Source: an uncultured Candidatus Melainabacteria bacterium
Lineage (GTDB): Bacteria > Cyanobacteriota > Vampirovibrionia > Gastranaerophilales > Gastranaerophilaceae
NCBI GenBank assembly: GCA_934718135.1
Contig: CAKUZW010000004.1
Location: forward strand, 180,859-244,858
DNA: 64,000 nucleotides
Direction of reading: 5' to 3'
Part shown: positions 7,898-17,466 of the stretch, piece after piece
How the letters are laid out: the number at the start of each line of letters is the position of its first letter
Position numbering within the stretch: the first letter of the stretch is position 1
Made by a program: the position numbers and the translations under genes
The notes under the pieces: model-generated
Databases searched by the model: none
Told to the model about the DNA's origin: nothing
What the model saw: the letters and a program-made list of their open reading frames with translations, nothing else

Positions 7898-9249
7898 CAC
7901 TGCTTTGCAATCTTTTTGCAAAGAATATCCATTGCATTTAAAAGAGGGTCAATTGTCGGGGAATAAGGTGGAGAGTAGGTCAAGTCATTATTTCTAAAAT
8001 CTTCCACCGTCAAATGACCAACCAAGGCACTAGCAAGAGCATTAATCCTCTTATCAGCTCCAACAGAACCTATTGCTTGCCCTCCAAGTAACAGACCGGT
8101 AATCTTGTCTGCAACAACTTTCAATGTGATATCGTCAGCTTCAGGCATATAACCAACCATATCATTTTTGGAAATAATGACAGAAACTGTTGTATAACCG
8201 AATTTTCGGGCATCACGTTCTGACAAACCGGTCATTGACATTGTCGTATTCAAGCAACGAGTGACAGATGACCCTAAAACCCCTTCAAATTCACTATAAA
8301 AACCTGCTGCATTCATCGCGGCACATCGGCCTTCTTTATTTGCAGTAGACCCAAGTGGAATCCACATAGCTTGACCATTAACCAAATGTCGTTCTTCTAC
8401 ACAATCGCCACAAGCAAAAATATTATGAACGGATGTCTGCATAAGTTTATTAACTTTTATAGCTCCAGTTTGTCCAATTTCTATACCTGCGTCTTGGGCA
8501 ATTTCAATATTTGGTTTAATTCCAACGCAAAGTACAAATAAATCAGCCTCTAACTCTTTACCTGTAGATGTTTTGATACTGGTAGCGTTATCACCATTGC
8601 CTACGAATTCAACAACTTCTTCTCCGGTGTAAAAATCAAAATCACCACCATGTTTTTCTAATCGTTCTTGTATTTTATCAGAAATTTCTTCATCAAAAAT
8701 CGGCATTATTTTATCCTGTTTTTCAATGAGAGAAACAGAAAGTCCATTTTTTACAAATGCTTCCAATAATTCAATTCCAATATATCCCCCGCCAATAATA
8801 ACCGCACGTTTGGAGTTTAACATCTTGTTCCGTATATTAATTCCGTCTTCAATTTTACGAAGAGTAAATATATTTTTAAAATCACTCACACCTTTAATTG
8901 GCGGAATAAAAGGTCTTGCACCAGTCGCAATAATAAGTTTGTCATAAGGAACTAATTTGGCATCAGAATCTGAACATACAAGAATTTGTTGTTGTGGGAT
9001 AAGAATTTTATCAACTCTGCTTTTCAAATGAACATCTATACCAGCTTCTTTAAATTCTTCAACCGAGCGGACAAGTAATGCTCTATAATCTGCAAAATTA
9101 CCTTCGATATAATATGGCAAACCACACGCAGAATACGAAACATGCGTATCATCCGTATAAATGTCAACCTTAGATTCTGGAAGTAACCTTTTGACTTTAG
9201 CTGCTGCCTTAGCTCCTGCTGCAACCCCGCCTATTACAACTATATTCAT
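7894..9249 (-). CDS. CoA-disulfide reductase / NADH oxidase-like flavoprotein
   Basis: A class of pyridine-nucleotide disulfide oxidoreductase with one redox cysteine. Visible: FAD motif VVIGGVAAGAKAAAK, the single active cysteine C42 in SYSACGLPYYIEG, an NAD(P)H motif IIGGGYIGIELLEAF, FAD contact FACGDC, and the C-terminal dimerisation domain. Length (451 aa) is normal. It may reduce CoA disulfides, oxidise NADH with O2, or act on polysulfide; the motif alone cannot decide. In an anaerobe it would fit oxygen or thiol homeostasis, like dfx-ftn elsewhere in the window. No ribosome site is obvious. Confidence 0.9.
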   Translation of the reverse strand: MNIVVIGGVAAGAKAAAKVKRLLPESKVDIYTDDTHVSYSACGLPYYIEGNFADYRALLVRSVEEFKEAGIDVHLKSRVDKILIPQQQILVCSDSDAKLVPYDKLIIATGARPFIPPIKGVSDFKNIFTLRKIEDGINIRNKMLNSKRAVIIGGGYIGIELLEAFVKNGLSVSLIEKQDKIMPIFDEEISDKIQERLEKHGGDFDFYTGEEVVEFVGNGDNATSIKTSTGKELEADLFVLCVGIKPNIEIAQDAGIEIGQTGAIKVNKLMQTSVHNIFACGDCVEERHLVNGQAMWIPLGSTANKEGRCAAMNAAGFYSEFEGVLGSSVTRCLNTTMSMTGLSERDARKFGYTTVSVIISKNDMVGYMPEADDITLKVVADKITGLLLGGQAIGSVGADKRINALASALVGHLTVEDFRNNDLTYSPPYSPTIDPLLNAMDILCKKIAKQC

Positions 9250-9296
9250 AGTCTAAATTTAAAATATTCAAAAGGTAAATTAAATTCGACAAATGA

Positions 9297-9437
9297 CTAA
9301 TTAACGCTATAAGAATTCAATATTACACGTTTCATAAATTCGCAATACGCATCTTTATCTTCGTCTAAACTTTCAGCTTTTTTAACTAAATCTTTAAGTT
9401 CGACAATAATTTGTTTTCTTATCAAGTCTTCGTACAT
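9297..9437 (-). CDS. Possible small protein (46 aa)
   Basis: An open frame in an otherwise empty 300-bp gap between the flavoprotein and dnaX. The product starts MYEDLIRKQIIVELKDLVKK and is acidic with alternating hydrophobics, consistent with one or two helices. A GGAG lies about 12 nt before the ATG, which is farther than ideal. No family is recognised. The rest of the gap (9250-9296 and 9438-9550) shows nothing I can support. Confidence 0.42.
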   Translation of the reverse strand: MYEDLIRKQIIVELKDLVKKAESLDEDKDAYCEFMKRVILNSYSVN

Positions 9438-9550
9438 TTTTATACACACTCCGTATACTCTTCTTTTTGACTAATTACAAATATATATACGGAAATATTC
9501 CACAAGAACTTTAGATTATTATACCAAATTTTAAGGAATATTAAGAAAAA

Positions 9551-11497
9551 TTATTCAATGAATTTACCTTCAAACAAATCCATTACCATATTTACATTAT
9601 CCGTATGGTAGGAAGAATCAGGATTTGATGAGATTTTAGCCATTTCTGTTTTTTCTGATTTTGTTGCGAGTTGTTTGGCTGCTTGCTGAATCTTATTCTG
9701 AATAGGAGACGGCTTTGGAGCTTCCTTTTGAGTTGACACAATCTCTTTAACTTCTTCATCATTCATTTCAGGCTGAGGTTGAATTAAAGGCGTTTTACTT
9801 TGAGCAGGGGCAGGCGACTCATCTTCCGAACCAGATGATGATTGTTGCTCATTTCTAATCTTGTCATCTCCTGCTGCAGGAGCCCTTACAATAACTTTTG
9901 GAGTTGAACCTGCAAATAACGAATTAGAAGCTTCAACAATAAAATGATGTTTTGTCCCTTCCGGTCCAAATTGTTTTAACCAACTTGGATTTTTAATTGA
10001 AAGAATAACTTCTTCTTGGGTAATTTTAACAGGTAAAGCTTGTTGTTTTAAAATTGCACGAGATGGGAAACTTGAGATATTTTCCAACAATTTCGCCCAT
10101 AATGCTTTAACTCCGTTTGCAGATGCCGGTTTTGACATCGGAACAGCTTGTGTTAAAACTTCTTCCTCCGTTGCAGATTTAACAACCTCCTGGGTTTCAG
10201 GTTTTTGAGGTTGACTTGCAGCCATACGTGCCTTTTGAACAATATCAGGAACAACTGGACGTGCCGGTTTTACTTCTTGTTTCATCACAGGAGAAGGAGG
10301 AGTGTTATATACTGACACATTCACCTTTTTGGTTGGTGCTCCCGCTTCCAGAGCTGAAATTCTTTTTTGTAAATCTTCCAACTTTGTATTTTCTGTCAAA
10401 TTTGACAAATCCAATATTGCAACATCAAGCCACAATTTAGGATTTGCAGTGAGTTTTAGTTCTTTAATATACGCAGCACATTTATCTATCAAAGAGATTA
10501 TTTGATGTGACTCAAGCGGTTGAACTTTGTCTTTTAATGTCTTTATTTGTTCTTCATTTAATTGAACAACACCTGTTGTATCAGCATCTCCAACAGATTT
10601 TAAAATTAAAGCATTTCTCAAATATTCAAGGAAGTTAGACAAAATTTGAGAAGGCTCATTTCCATGATTATAAATAGAATTCAAAACATCAAGAGCTTCA
10701 TTTTGTTTTGAAGATGCAACAGCTTCAAATAAAGATGTTAAAGAACTAAAAGACAATCTTCCCAAAAGTCTATTAATATCATCAACAGAAATTGCTGTAT
10801 CAGTTGAATTTAGCACACTCAACTGATCAAGAAGTGCAATACTGTCTCTCATCCCACCTGCGGAATTTTGAGCAATATATTTTAGGGCATCATCAGTAAT
10901 ATTTATTTGTTCTTTATCAGAAATATATCTTAGATGTTTTGCAATGTCATCTGTTGTTATACGTTTGAAATCAAATCTCTGACAACGACTTTTTATAGTA
11001 TCAAGAACTTTATGAACTTCTGTTGTTGCAAGAATAAATATTACATTTTTCGGAGGCTCTTCAAGTGTCTTTAACAAAGCATTAAAAGCCTGATTAGTTA
11101 ACATGTGAACTTCATCAATTATATAGATTTTATAACGACTTTGAACAGGAGCTAAGGCTACTTTTTGAATAATTTCATCTGCATCATTGACAGAACGATT
11201 ACTAGCGGCGTCAATTTCAATTACATCAATCGGAATTGAATTTGTGATATTTTTACAGTTCTCACACTCATTACAAGGGGAAATTGTAGGTCCTTTCTCG
11301 CAGTTTAAAGATTTAGCAAAAATTCTGGCTGTAGAAGTTTTACCCGTACCTCTTGGACCTGTAAAAAGATATGCATGAGATATTCTATTCATCTCAATAG
11401 CATTTGCTAAAGCTTTTTTAATATGTTCTTGCCCGACAATTTGTTCAATCGTTTGTGGTCTGTATTTTCTATATAACGGAATGTAATTCTTATTCAT
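9551..11497 (-). CDS. dnaX: DNA polymerase III subunit gamma/tau
   Basis: Clamp-loader ATPase that loads the sliding clamp at replication forks. The start is MNKNYIPLYRKYRP, the typical DnaX N-terminus; the longer frame is an artefact. P-loop GPRGTGKTS at residues 47-55, zinc cysteines C66, C75, C78 and C81, Walker B DEVH at 128-131, and the sensor region FILATTEVHKV and SRCQRF are present. At 648 aa it is a long, tau-like form with a proline/glutamine-rich linker (about 430-560) and a C-terminal domain. A TGtTATAAT extended -10 box at 11507-11512 ends 9 nt before the ATG, suggesting an almost leaderless mRNA. Confidence 0.96.
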   Translation of the reverse strand: MNKNYIPLYRKYRPQTIEQIVGQEHIKKALANAIEMNRISHAYLFTGPRGTGKTSTARIFAKSLNCEKGPTISPCNECENCKNITNSIPIDVIEIDAASNRSVNDADEIIQKVALAPVQSRYKIYIIDEVHMLTNQAFNALLKTLEEPPKNVIFILATTEVHKVLDTIKSRCQRFDFKRITTDDIAKHLRYISDKEQINITDDALKYIAQNSAGGMRDSIALLDQLSVLNSTDTAISVDDINRLLGRLSFSSLTSLFEAVASSKQNEALDVLNSIYNHGNEPSQILSNFLEYLRNALILKSVGDADTTGVVQLNEEQIKTLKDKVQPLESHQIISLIDKCAAYIKELKLTANPKLWLDVAILDLSNLTENTKLEDLQKRISALEAGAPTKKVNVSVYNTPPSPVMKQEVKPARPVVPDIVQKARMAASQPQKPETQEVVKSATEEEVLTQAVPMSKPASANGVKALWAKLLENISSFPSRAILKQQALPVKITQEEVILSIKNPSWLKQFGPEGTKHHFIVEASNSLFAGSTPKVIVRAPAAGDDKIRNEQQSSSGSEDESPAPAQSKTPLIQPQPEMNDEEVKEIVSTQKEAPKPSPIQNKIQQAAKQLATKSEKTEMAKISSNPDSSYHTDNVNMVMDLFEGKFIE

Positions 11498-11506
11498 GAT
11501 AAAGTA

Positions 11507-11512
11507 ATTATA
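11507..11512 (-). promoter_or_regulatory. Extended -10 box of dnaX
   Basis: TATAAT preceded by TGT on the minus strand, 9 nt from the dnaX ATG, with no Shine-Dalgarno between. I see no good -35 box, which extended -10 promoters can do without. Confidence 0.6.
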
Positions 11513-11540
11513 ACAAATAAACATCAAAAATGGAGAGTTT

Positions 11541-12431
11541 ATGAACTTAATTAAACCGAATAAATTAAAAATAGGGGATACAATTGCGATTATTGCTCCA
11601 TCAGGAAATGTGGATAAAGAAAAAATACAAAAGGGGGCAAAATATCTTGAATCTTTTGGATATAAAATTAAATTCGGGGAAAATTTGTTCAATGAATATA
11701 GCTATTTAGCAGGAACAGATGAGCAACGAGCAGATGACTTAAATAATACATTCGCAGATAAAGAAATTAATGCAATAATTTGTGCAAGAGGCGGATATGG
11801 GGCAATCAGACTGCTCGACAAATTGGATTATGAAACCATAAAAAATAATCCCAAAATATTTTGCGGGTATTCTGATATTACCGCACTTTCAGCAATGATT
11901 TTAAAAAATGCCGGTTTAATCAGTTTTTCTGCTCCAATGATACAGAGTGATTTTGCAAATTCTCCAATTGATGAATTTACGATTTGCGAATTTTTTAAAA
12001 CTCTAACTTCAAATTCAATAATTATAAAACCTCAAAATGGGAAAATCTATAAAGGCGGAAACGCTAATGGAATTACCTTTGGCGGGAATTTAGCAACAAT
12101 TGCATCTCTCGCAGGGATAGATTTTGTACCTGATATGCCATTTATATTTTTTGCAGAAGATTTAAATGAAGATGTTTATAAAATTGACAAATATTTTAGA
12201 CAACTTTTGAATATTCCAAAATTTAAAAAGAACATTTCTGCCATAATTTTAGGCGATTTTCTTGGGATTGACAATGAAATTTGGCTGGATAATCTATTTA
12301 AAGATTTGGCACAAGAATTAAATATTCCAATGATTTCAGGTTTTCCAATTTCGCACTCAACACGTAAGGCAACAATCCCTTGCGGAGGAAATGCGGAGCT
12401 TAAAGAAAACTGTTTATTCATCAATTATTAA
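11541..12431 (+). CDS. LD-carboxypeptidase (S66 family, LdcA/MccF-like)
   Basis: S66-family serine peptidase. In LdcA it removes the terminal D-Ala from murein tetrapeptides in peptidoglycan recycling; MccF relatives cleave microcin-type conjugates. Seen: N-terminal IGDTIAIIAPSG, the oxyanion segment CARGGYGAIRLL, the nucleophile S111 in CGYSDITAL, and the C-terminal catalytic-His region SGFPISHSTRKATIPCG. Length (296 aa) matches. The ribosome site TGGAGA precedes the ATG. It is convergent with the UspA gene and overlaps its 3' end by 11 nt. LdcA is the more likely role given the conserved peptidoglycan context, but this is inference. Confidence 0.87.
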   Translation: MNLIKPNKLKIGDTIAIIAPSGNVDKEKIQKGAKYLESFGYKIKFGENLFNEYSYLAGTDEQRADDLNNTFADKEINAIICARGGYGAIRLLDKLDYETIKNNPKIFCGYSDITALSAMILKNAGLISFSAPMIQSDFANSPIDEFTICEFFKTLTSNSIIIKPQNGKIYKGGNANGITFGGNLATIASLAGIDFVPDMPFIFFAEDLNEDVYKIDKYFRQLLNIPKFKKNISAIILGDFLGIDNEIWLDNLFKDLAQELNIPMISGFPISHSTRKATIPCGGNAELKENCLFINY

Positions 12432-13284
12432 GGCGAATTATCAGCATATCTGATTTTGTATTTTCTAAAATTCTTTTACTTACAGAACCCACAAATAACC
12501 TTGATAAACCCTTTTTATCTCTAGTTCCTGTAACAATAAGGTCAATAGAATTTAATCCAGAATATTTGATAATTTCCTTAGCAGGAGTTCCACTTAAAAC
12601 AATTTTATCCTTTACGCTAAAACCACTATCATTGAACATTTTTTCGAAATTATTCAAAAGCATCATTGCATATTTTTGCTGTTTTTGTTCGATTTCAATC
12701 ATCCAATTAGAATCAATATTCCCTTCTAAAAATAAATAATCCGGGACTTCATAAACAGTCGACAAATAGATATCCTTATCAACTAAATTTAAATTATTGA
12801 TACAATTTGAAACAATATTTGGAGCAGTCTCTAAAGCATCGAGAGCAAAAAGAACTTTTTTAGACTCATTTATTTCTTTTGAAATATATGTTGAAATTTT
12901 TGCAACCGAAGATACTTCTTGAGAAACAGAACCCAACCACTTTTGTATACCTTTTTTGCCATGAGATCCAAGAACGACATAATCATATTCATCTGAATTC
13001 AAAACTTCTAATATTGAATCAACAGTTGACCCGCACATTTTGATTTTCTTATCTATTTTTATATCAAATTCTTTCAATAGTCTTTCGCTATAATCCAATA
13101 TAGAATCCGCTGAATTTGCACATTGATTGCTAAATCCGGAAGACTCTACAGACACTGTGTCAGGCAAAAAACTTAAATCAATAACACAAATTATATCTAC
13201 CGTAAAATCGTTGAACCATTTTGAAAAATTTCTGATTGAATGATAACTTATTTTTGATCCGTCTGTACAAAATAATACTTTCAT
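12421..13284 (-). CDS. Tandem-domain universal stress protein
   Basis: A 287-residue protein with two UspA folds in tandem (about 1-140 and 141-287). Each half ends with the nucleotide-site signature: VVLGSHGKKGIQKWLGSVS in the first, IVTGTRDKKGLSRLFVGSVS in the second, the G-2x-G-9x-G(S/T) pattern that usually means ATP binding. Role: stress survival in the cytoplasm. The start at MKVLFCTDGS has AGGAG 5 nt upstream; the upstream GTG of the longer frame overlaps that site. Its last 11 nt overlap the LD-carboxypeptidase gene tail to tail. Confidence 0.9.
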   Translation of the reverse strand: MKVLFCTDGSKISYHSIRNFSKWFNDFTVDIICVIDLSFLPDTVSVESSGFSNQCANSADSILDYSERLLKEFDIKIDKKIKMCGSTVDSILEVLNSDEYDYVVLGSHGKKGIQKWLGSVSQEVSSVAKISTYISKEINESKKVLFALDALETAPNIVSNCINNLNLVDKDIYLSTVYEVPDYLFLEGNIDSNWMIEIEQKQQKYAMMLLNNFEKMFNDSGFSVKDKIVLSGTPAKEIIKYSGLNSIDLIVTGTRDKKGLSRLFVGSVSKRILENTKSDMLIIRLNN

Positions 13285-13368
13285 ATTCACTCCTATTTGA
13301 TATAAACATAATTTATGTTAAGGAAAATTACATTAGCTAGTCATATATAATTTTTTTTGATATTATAG

Positions 13369-13388
13369 AACTGTAATATATTACAGTT
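13369..13388. promoter_or_regulatory. Perfect 20-bp palindrome before the sigma-factor operon
   Basis: AACTGTAATATATTACAGTT is its own reverse complement and ends 14 nt before the sigma-factor ATG. A possible -10 box TATTAT (13361-13366) is just upstream, so the palindrome would cover the transcription start. It is too short-looped to be an RNA hairpin; an operator for a dimeric repressor is the simplest reading. Confidence 0.65.
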
Positions 13389-13402
13389 ATTTTAGGGTAG
13401 TT

Positions 13403-14020
13403 ATGTCAGCAGAAGATAATATTAAACTAAAAGAATATAGAGAACTGATAGAAATTATTGCGAAAGTTGAATATCAAAAGTTTTCAAATACTCATTTGAT
13501 TGAACTTCCGGAATTGATTAACATAGGGACTCATGCTTTGTATATTTTATTTAAAAATAAAGACCCTGAACAATACAATAATACCTACCTTTCAACTGCC
13601 ATAAAATGGGCAATTCGTAATGAAGTAAGAAGAAGATACAAGTGGTACACACTTAAAAACAAACCTAATTTACAAAATGAAGATGCGGAAACAAATGATA
13701 TTGAATTAAGAGCGGATGTGTATAAAAACATTCTCTCAATAGATGAGCTTCAGGATGCAGAAATTCCAACTCAAATTAAGTCGAAAGACAAAACTCCGGA
13801 AGAAACAATTGAGTTTTCAGAATTGAAAGACGGTATTCTTGAATCAATGAAGAAGCTTCCACCAAGAGAAAGAGAGCTTATTGAATATAAATTTTTTAAA
13901 GAAAAAAAACTTAGAGAAATTGCAGAAGAATTTAATATTTCACAGTCCAGAATTTCAAGAATTATTCAAACAGGACTGGACAGAATAAAAAAAGACTTGG
14001 CAAAACAGGGGATTATTTAG
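13403..14020 (+). CDS. Sigma-70 family RNA polymerase sigma factor
   Basis: A 205-residue alternative sigma factor, FliA/WhiG-like in layout. Region 2 is seen as INIGTHALYILF followed by YLSTAIKWAIRNEVRRRY (DNA melting and -10 recognition), and region 4 as PPRERELIEYKFF then LREIAEEFNISQSRISRI (helix-turn-helix for the -35). No region 1.1 is present. It leads a five-gene operon (gcvPB begins 3 nt later) and is preceded by a perfect palindrome that may be its operator. Which promoters it reads is unknown. No anti-sigma factor gene is adjacent. Confidence 0.9.
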   Translation: MSAEDNIKLKEYRELIEIIAKVEYQKFSNTHLIELPELINIGTHALYILFKNKDPEQYNNTYLSTAIKWAIRNEVRRRYKWYTLKNKPNLQNEDAETNDIELRADVYKNILSIDELQDAEIPTQIKSKDKTPEETIEFSELKDGILESMKKLPPRERELIEYKFFKEKKLREIAEEFNISQSRISRIIQTGLDRIKKDLAKQGII

Positions 14021-14023
14021 GAT

Positions 14024-15445
14024 ATGAAAACAATTTTTGAAAAAAGCAACGGTACAGACGGTATTAATCTTACTGACGAAAAGATTAATTTAAAATTCTT
14101 ACCGAAGAATTTTCTTAGAGACACAAGCACAAATTTGCCACAACTTAGTGAGCTTGAAGTTATGCGACACTACAAAGAGTTGTCCGATTTGAATTTTTGT
14201 ATTGAAAAAGGCTTCTATCCTCTAGGTTCATGTACAATGAAGTACAATCCAAAAGTTAACGAGCTACTTGCGGCTTTAGATGGTTTTAATATTCACCCAA
14301 ATATTGATGATGAATCAGCTCAAGGGGCGTTAAAACTAATATATGATTTGCAAAATGCATTGTTAAAAATTACAGGAATGGATGCAATTACGCTCAAACC
14401 ATCAGCAGGCGCCCATGGCGAAATGACAGGCATGATGATTATTCGAAAGTATTTTGATTCAATTGGCGAAAAAAGAACTAAAGTTATTATTCCTGATTCT
14501 GCTCATGGTACAAATCCGGCAAGTGCTAAAATGAGTGGATTTGATGTTGTTGAAATTAAATCAAACGCCAAAGGACAAGTTGATATTGAAGAATTGAAAA
14601 GGGTTTTGGACAAAGATGTTGCGGCTATTATGATGACAAACCCGAATACTCTTGGGATTTTTGAAGAAAATGTTCAAGAAATTTCTAAAATAATGCATGA
14701 AAACGGTTCTTTGTTGTATTATGATGGAGCCAATTTCAATGCTATTATGGGTTACACAAATCCAAAACTTATGGGGTTTGATGTTGTACATTTAAACCTA
14801 CACAAAACATTTTCAACACCTCATGGTGGTGGCGGCCCTGGAGCTGGACCTGTCGCTGTTGTTGAGGAATTAAAAGATTTCTTACCTACACCTGTCATTG
14901 AATTTGATGGCAATAAATACTTTAAAAATTATGATTTAAAAAATTCAATAGGCAGTGTTAAAGATTTTTATGGTAATTTTTCAGTATTTGTTAAGGCTTA
15001 TGCTTATATTTTGATGCTTGGTAAAAATTTGAAAAATGCTTCAGAAAATGCAGTTTTGAATGCAAATTACCTGAAAGAAAAACTCAAAAAGTATTATGAT
15101 TTGCCTTATGATGAACCTTGTATGCATGAATTTGTATTATCCGGAGAAAAGCAAAAACATGAAAATGGGGTATCAACTCTTAATATTGCAAAAGCATTAA
15201 TGGACGGAAATACTCATCCGCCAACAGTATACTTCCCTCTGATTGTTCATGAAGCTATAATGATTGAACCGACAGAATCTGAAAACAAGCAAAAATTAGA
15301 CGAATTTGTTGATACAATGATAAAAATTGCAAATACTGCAAAAACAAATCCGGAAGAAATATTAAGTGCACCGCACACTACTCCGGTAAAGAAGATAGAT
15401 GAAGTTCAGGCTGCAAGACATCCTGATTTAAAATACACAGACTAG
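14024..15445 (+). CDS. gcvPB: Glycine dehydrogenase (decarboxylating) subunit 2
   Basis: PLP-dependent P-protein, beta part, of the glycine cleavage system: decarboxylates glycine and passes aminomethyl to the H-protein lipoyl arm. Seen: YPLGSCTMKYNPK, the SAGAHGE segment, PDSAHGTNPASA, and the PLP lysine K261 in LNLHKTFSTPHGGGGPG. Length (473 aa) is typical for the two-subunit form. The partner gcvPA, gcvT and gcvH are not in the window, which is unusual since they are normally adjacent. It lies in an operon with a sigma factor upstream and a CoA-dehydratase-like gene downstream. Confidence 0.95.
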   Translation: MKTIFEKSNGTDGINLTDEKINLKFLPKNFLRDTSTNLPQLSELEVMRHYKELSDLNFCIEKGFYPLGSCTMKYNPKVNELLAALDGFNIHPNIDDESAQGALKLIYDLQNALLKITGMDAITLKPSAGAHGEMTGMMIIRKYFDSIGEKRTKVIIPDSAHGTNPASAKMSGFDVVEIKSNAKGQVDIEELKRVLDKDVAAIMMTNPNTLGIFEENVQEISKIMHENGSLLYYDGANFNAIMGYTNPKLMGFDVVHLNLHKTFSTPHGGGGPGAGPVAVVEELKDFLPTPVIEFDGNKYFKNYDLKNSIGSVKDFYGNFSVFVKAYAYILMLGKNLKNASENAVLNANYLKEKLKKYYDLPYDEPCMHEFVLSGEKQKHENGVSTLNIAKALMDGNTHPPTVYFPLIVHEAIMIEPTESENKQKLDEFVDTMIKIANTAKTNPEEILSAPHTTPVKKIDEVQAARHPDLKYTD

Positions 15446-15456
15446 GAAAAATATAA

Positions 15457-16623
15457 ATGAGTAATAAAAAAGACGTAAAAAAGAAAAAAATATCATTCCC
15501 ACACATGGGTACAATTAGTTATGCTTGGGCTGCAGCCCTTAGAATTATCGGCTGTGAACCGTTTGTAGAACCTTATACAAGCAAAAAATCCCTTTCTTTA
15601 GGGACAAAACATGCACCGGAAGCAATTTGTTTACCTTATAAATTGATTTTGGGTAACTTTATTGAAGCAATTGAAGGCGGTACTGATTATGTTGCTATGA
15701 TTACATCTCCGGGGTGTTGCAGATTGGGCGAATACGGGAAATGTATTGAAAACGCACTGCATGATTTAGGGTATGAAACTAAATACCTTGAACTCCAATT
15801 GTATGACGGAATTAAAGGGATGTATAACTTTTTAAAAGAAGCCAGCGGTAAAAATAACCCGTTACTTTTTGGAAGAGCTATTTTTATTGCAATTCTAAAA
15901 GTCTTTATGCTTGATAAGTTAGAAACAAAATTGTCTTACTGTAGAGCAAGAGAAATTAAAACAGGTGATGCTGAAAGACATTACTTGAAAGCGTTAAAAT
16001 ATATTGATGCTCAAGATACATTCTTCGGACTTAAAAAAGCTCAAAAACAAGTAGATGAAGAGATGAGCAAAGTTGAAATTAACCCTAACAAAGAAGTTCT
16101 TTATGTTGATATAACCGGTGAAATCTATGTTGTTAATGATGAATTTTCTAACCAAAGTATCGAAAAAGAACTTGGAAGAATGGGTGTTCAGGTTAGAAGA
16201 AGTTTAACAGTCAGCAGCTTTTTGAAAGATGCAATTATTCCTAAAATATTCAGAAAAGGCGAAACGCACTTACAAAGAGCAGATAGACTTGCTAAACCGT
16301 ATTTGATGCGTGACATCGGAGGAGATGCTCTAGAATGCGTATCAGACGTTGCTTATGCAAATGAAAGAGGCATTGACGGTATTATCCACATAAGCCCGTT
16401 TACTTGTATGCCTGAAATTATGTCTCAAAATATTTTCCCTGCAATGAGAGAAAATTGTGAAATTCCTATTTTGCCACTAATTATGGATGAACAAACAGGT
16501 AGAGCAGGCTATATTACAAGAATTGAAGCTTTTGTTGACTTGATGAGAAGACGCAAAAGAAAACGTCAAATGAATAAAAAACTACAAACCAACGAGAAAG
16601 AAGAACAAAAAGCAACTAAATAA
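15457..16623 (+). CDS. 2-hydroxyacyl-CoA dehydratase-related protein (DUF2229/CoA-activase-associated)
   Basis: A 388-residue protein of the family related to the D-component of 2-hydroxyglutaryl-CoA dehydratase and to the C-terminal part of large CoA-substrate-specific enzyme activases. Seen: SFPHMGTISYAWAAALRIIG, conserved cysteine segments APEAICLPYK and SPGCCRLGEYGKC that likely bind an Fe-S cluster, and a late cysteine in HISPFTCMPEIMSQN. The activase (ASKHA ATPase) partner is not next to it. The C-terminal 25 residues are highly basic (RRRKRKRQMNKK). The substrate is unknown; no amino-acid fermentation genes surround it. Confidence 0.85.
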   Translation: MSNKKDVKKKKISFPHMGTISYAWAAALRIIGCEPFVEPYTSKKSLSLGTKHAPEAICLPYKLILGNFIEAIEGGTDYVAMITSPGCCRLGEYGKCIENALHDLGYETKYLELQLYDGIKGMYNFLKEASGKNNPLLFGRAIFIAILKVFMLDKLETKLSYCRAREIKTGDAERHYLKALKYIDAQDTFFGLKKAQKQVDEEMSKVEINPNKEVLYVDITGEIYVVNDEFSNQSIEKELGRMGVQVRRSLTVSSFLKDAIIPKIFRKGETHLQRADRLAKPYLMRDIGGDALECVSDVAYANERGIDGIIHISPFTCMPEIMSQNIFPAMRENCEIPILPLIMDEQTGRAGYITRIEAFVDLMRRRKRKRQMNKKLQTNEKEEQKATK

Positions 16624-16632
16624 AGGAGTTTT

Positions 16633-17466
16633 ATGTTCCAATTATTCAAAAATTGCTTTAAACAAACTAATGACGGCATAATTTTAGCAACACCACTCAT
16701 AATATTTCTTTCAATTTTAGGGTGGTATCTTAGTTATGCAACAGATTCAGTTGATTCAATACCAAAACTCGTATTAGCAATAATCACAACTCTTGTAATG
16801 GCTAGCGGATTCTTTTCTGCATGGTTTTACATGGTAAAAAAGACCCTCAAATTGTCAAATAAGGTGTTTGTTTTTGATAAAGACAGGGCAAAAGCATTTG
16901 GTGAACTTATAATGTCACTTCCTAAGGGCATTGGAAAGTTGTTTTTGCCATTTTTAGGTGTAATATCAATATCTTCAATTATTTATGGCCTAATCATTGC
17001 AGGAATTACCTTTTTAGTTTACAAATATATTGGCTCTGTAAATATTGATTTATTAAATTCGAATAACTTACTTGTATCAAGCAAAGAATTATTTGAAGAA
17101 CTCTCTCAACTTCCAAGGGAAGAAATAATTGTCATAAATTGTTGGTATATGCTAGTTTTAGCAGCCATTACAATTGTATCTTTCTTTTTCATATTGTGGA
17201 TTCCTGAAATTGTATACAGCGAAAAAAATCCGTTTAAAGCGTTGATAAATTCATTAAAGAAAATTTGGTTAACCGGAGCTAAATCGCTATTATTATACAT
17301 TTATATAAACGTACTAAGTTTTATTATTTCTATATTAAGTACACTTTTGATGTTTAATCCGATATCTTATTTCTTGGTGCTTTTGCTTTATTACTATTTT
17401 ATTGTTTATATTGTTGTGTTAATATTCACATATTATGAAATCACGTTCTACAAAGATGCACAATAA
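16633..17466 (+). CDS. Hypothetical multi-spanning membrane protein
   Basis: A 277-residue integral membrane protein with about six hydrophobic segments (near residues 17-33, 45-66, 108-138, 170-195, 222-245, 247-268). No cytoplasmic or enzymatic motif is visible. The ribosome site AAAGGAG precedes the ATG by 5 nt. The general shape recalls DUF975/YihY-type bacterial membrane proteins, but I cannot assign a family. It is inside the sigma-to-miaA operon, with miaA overlapping its last bases. Confidence 0.78.
   Translation: MFQLFKNCFKQTNDGIILATPLIIFLSILGWYLSYATDSVDSIPKLVLAIITTLVMASGFFSAWFYMVKKTLKLSNKVFVFDKDRAKAFGELIMSLPKGIGKLFLPFLGVISISSIIYGLIIAGITFLVYKYIGSVNIDLLNSNNLLVSSKELFEELSQLPREEIIVINCWYMLVLAAITIVSFFFILWIPEIVYSEKNPFKALINSLKKIWLTGAKSLLLYIYINVLSFIISILSTLLMFNPISYFLVLLLYYYFIVYIVVLIFTYYEITFYKDAQ

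Noticed and set aside
13370..13387. NtcA binding site (GTA-N8-TAC) at the palindrome
   Set aside because: Spacing is N6, not N8, and the symmetry is different; no NtcA claim is made.
17435..17455. Upstream start for miaA
   Set aside because: Possible, but adds seven residues before the usual N-terminus and has no ribosome site; kept as an alternative.
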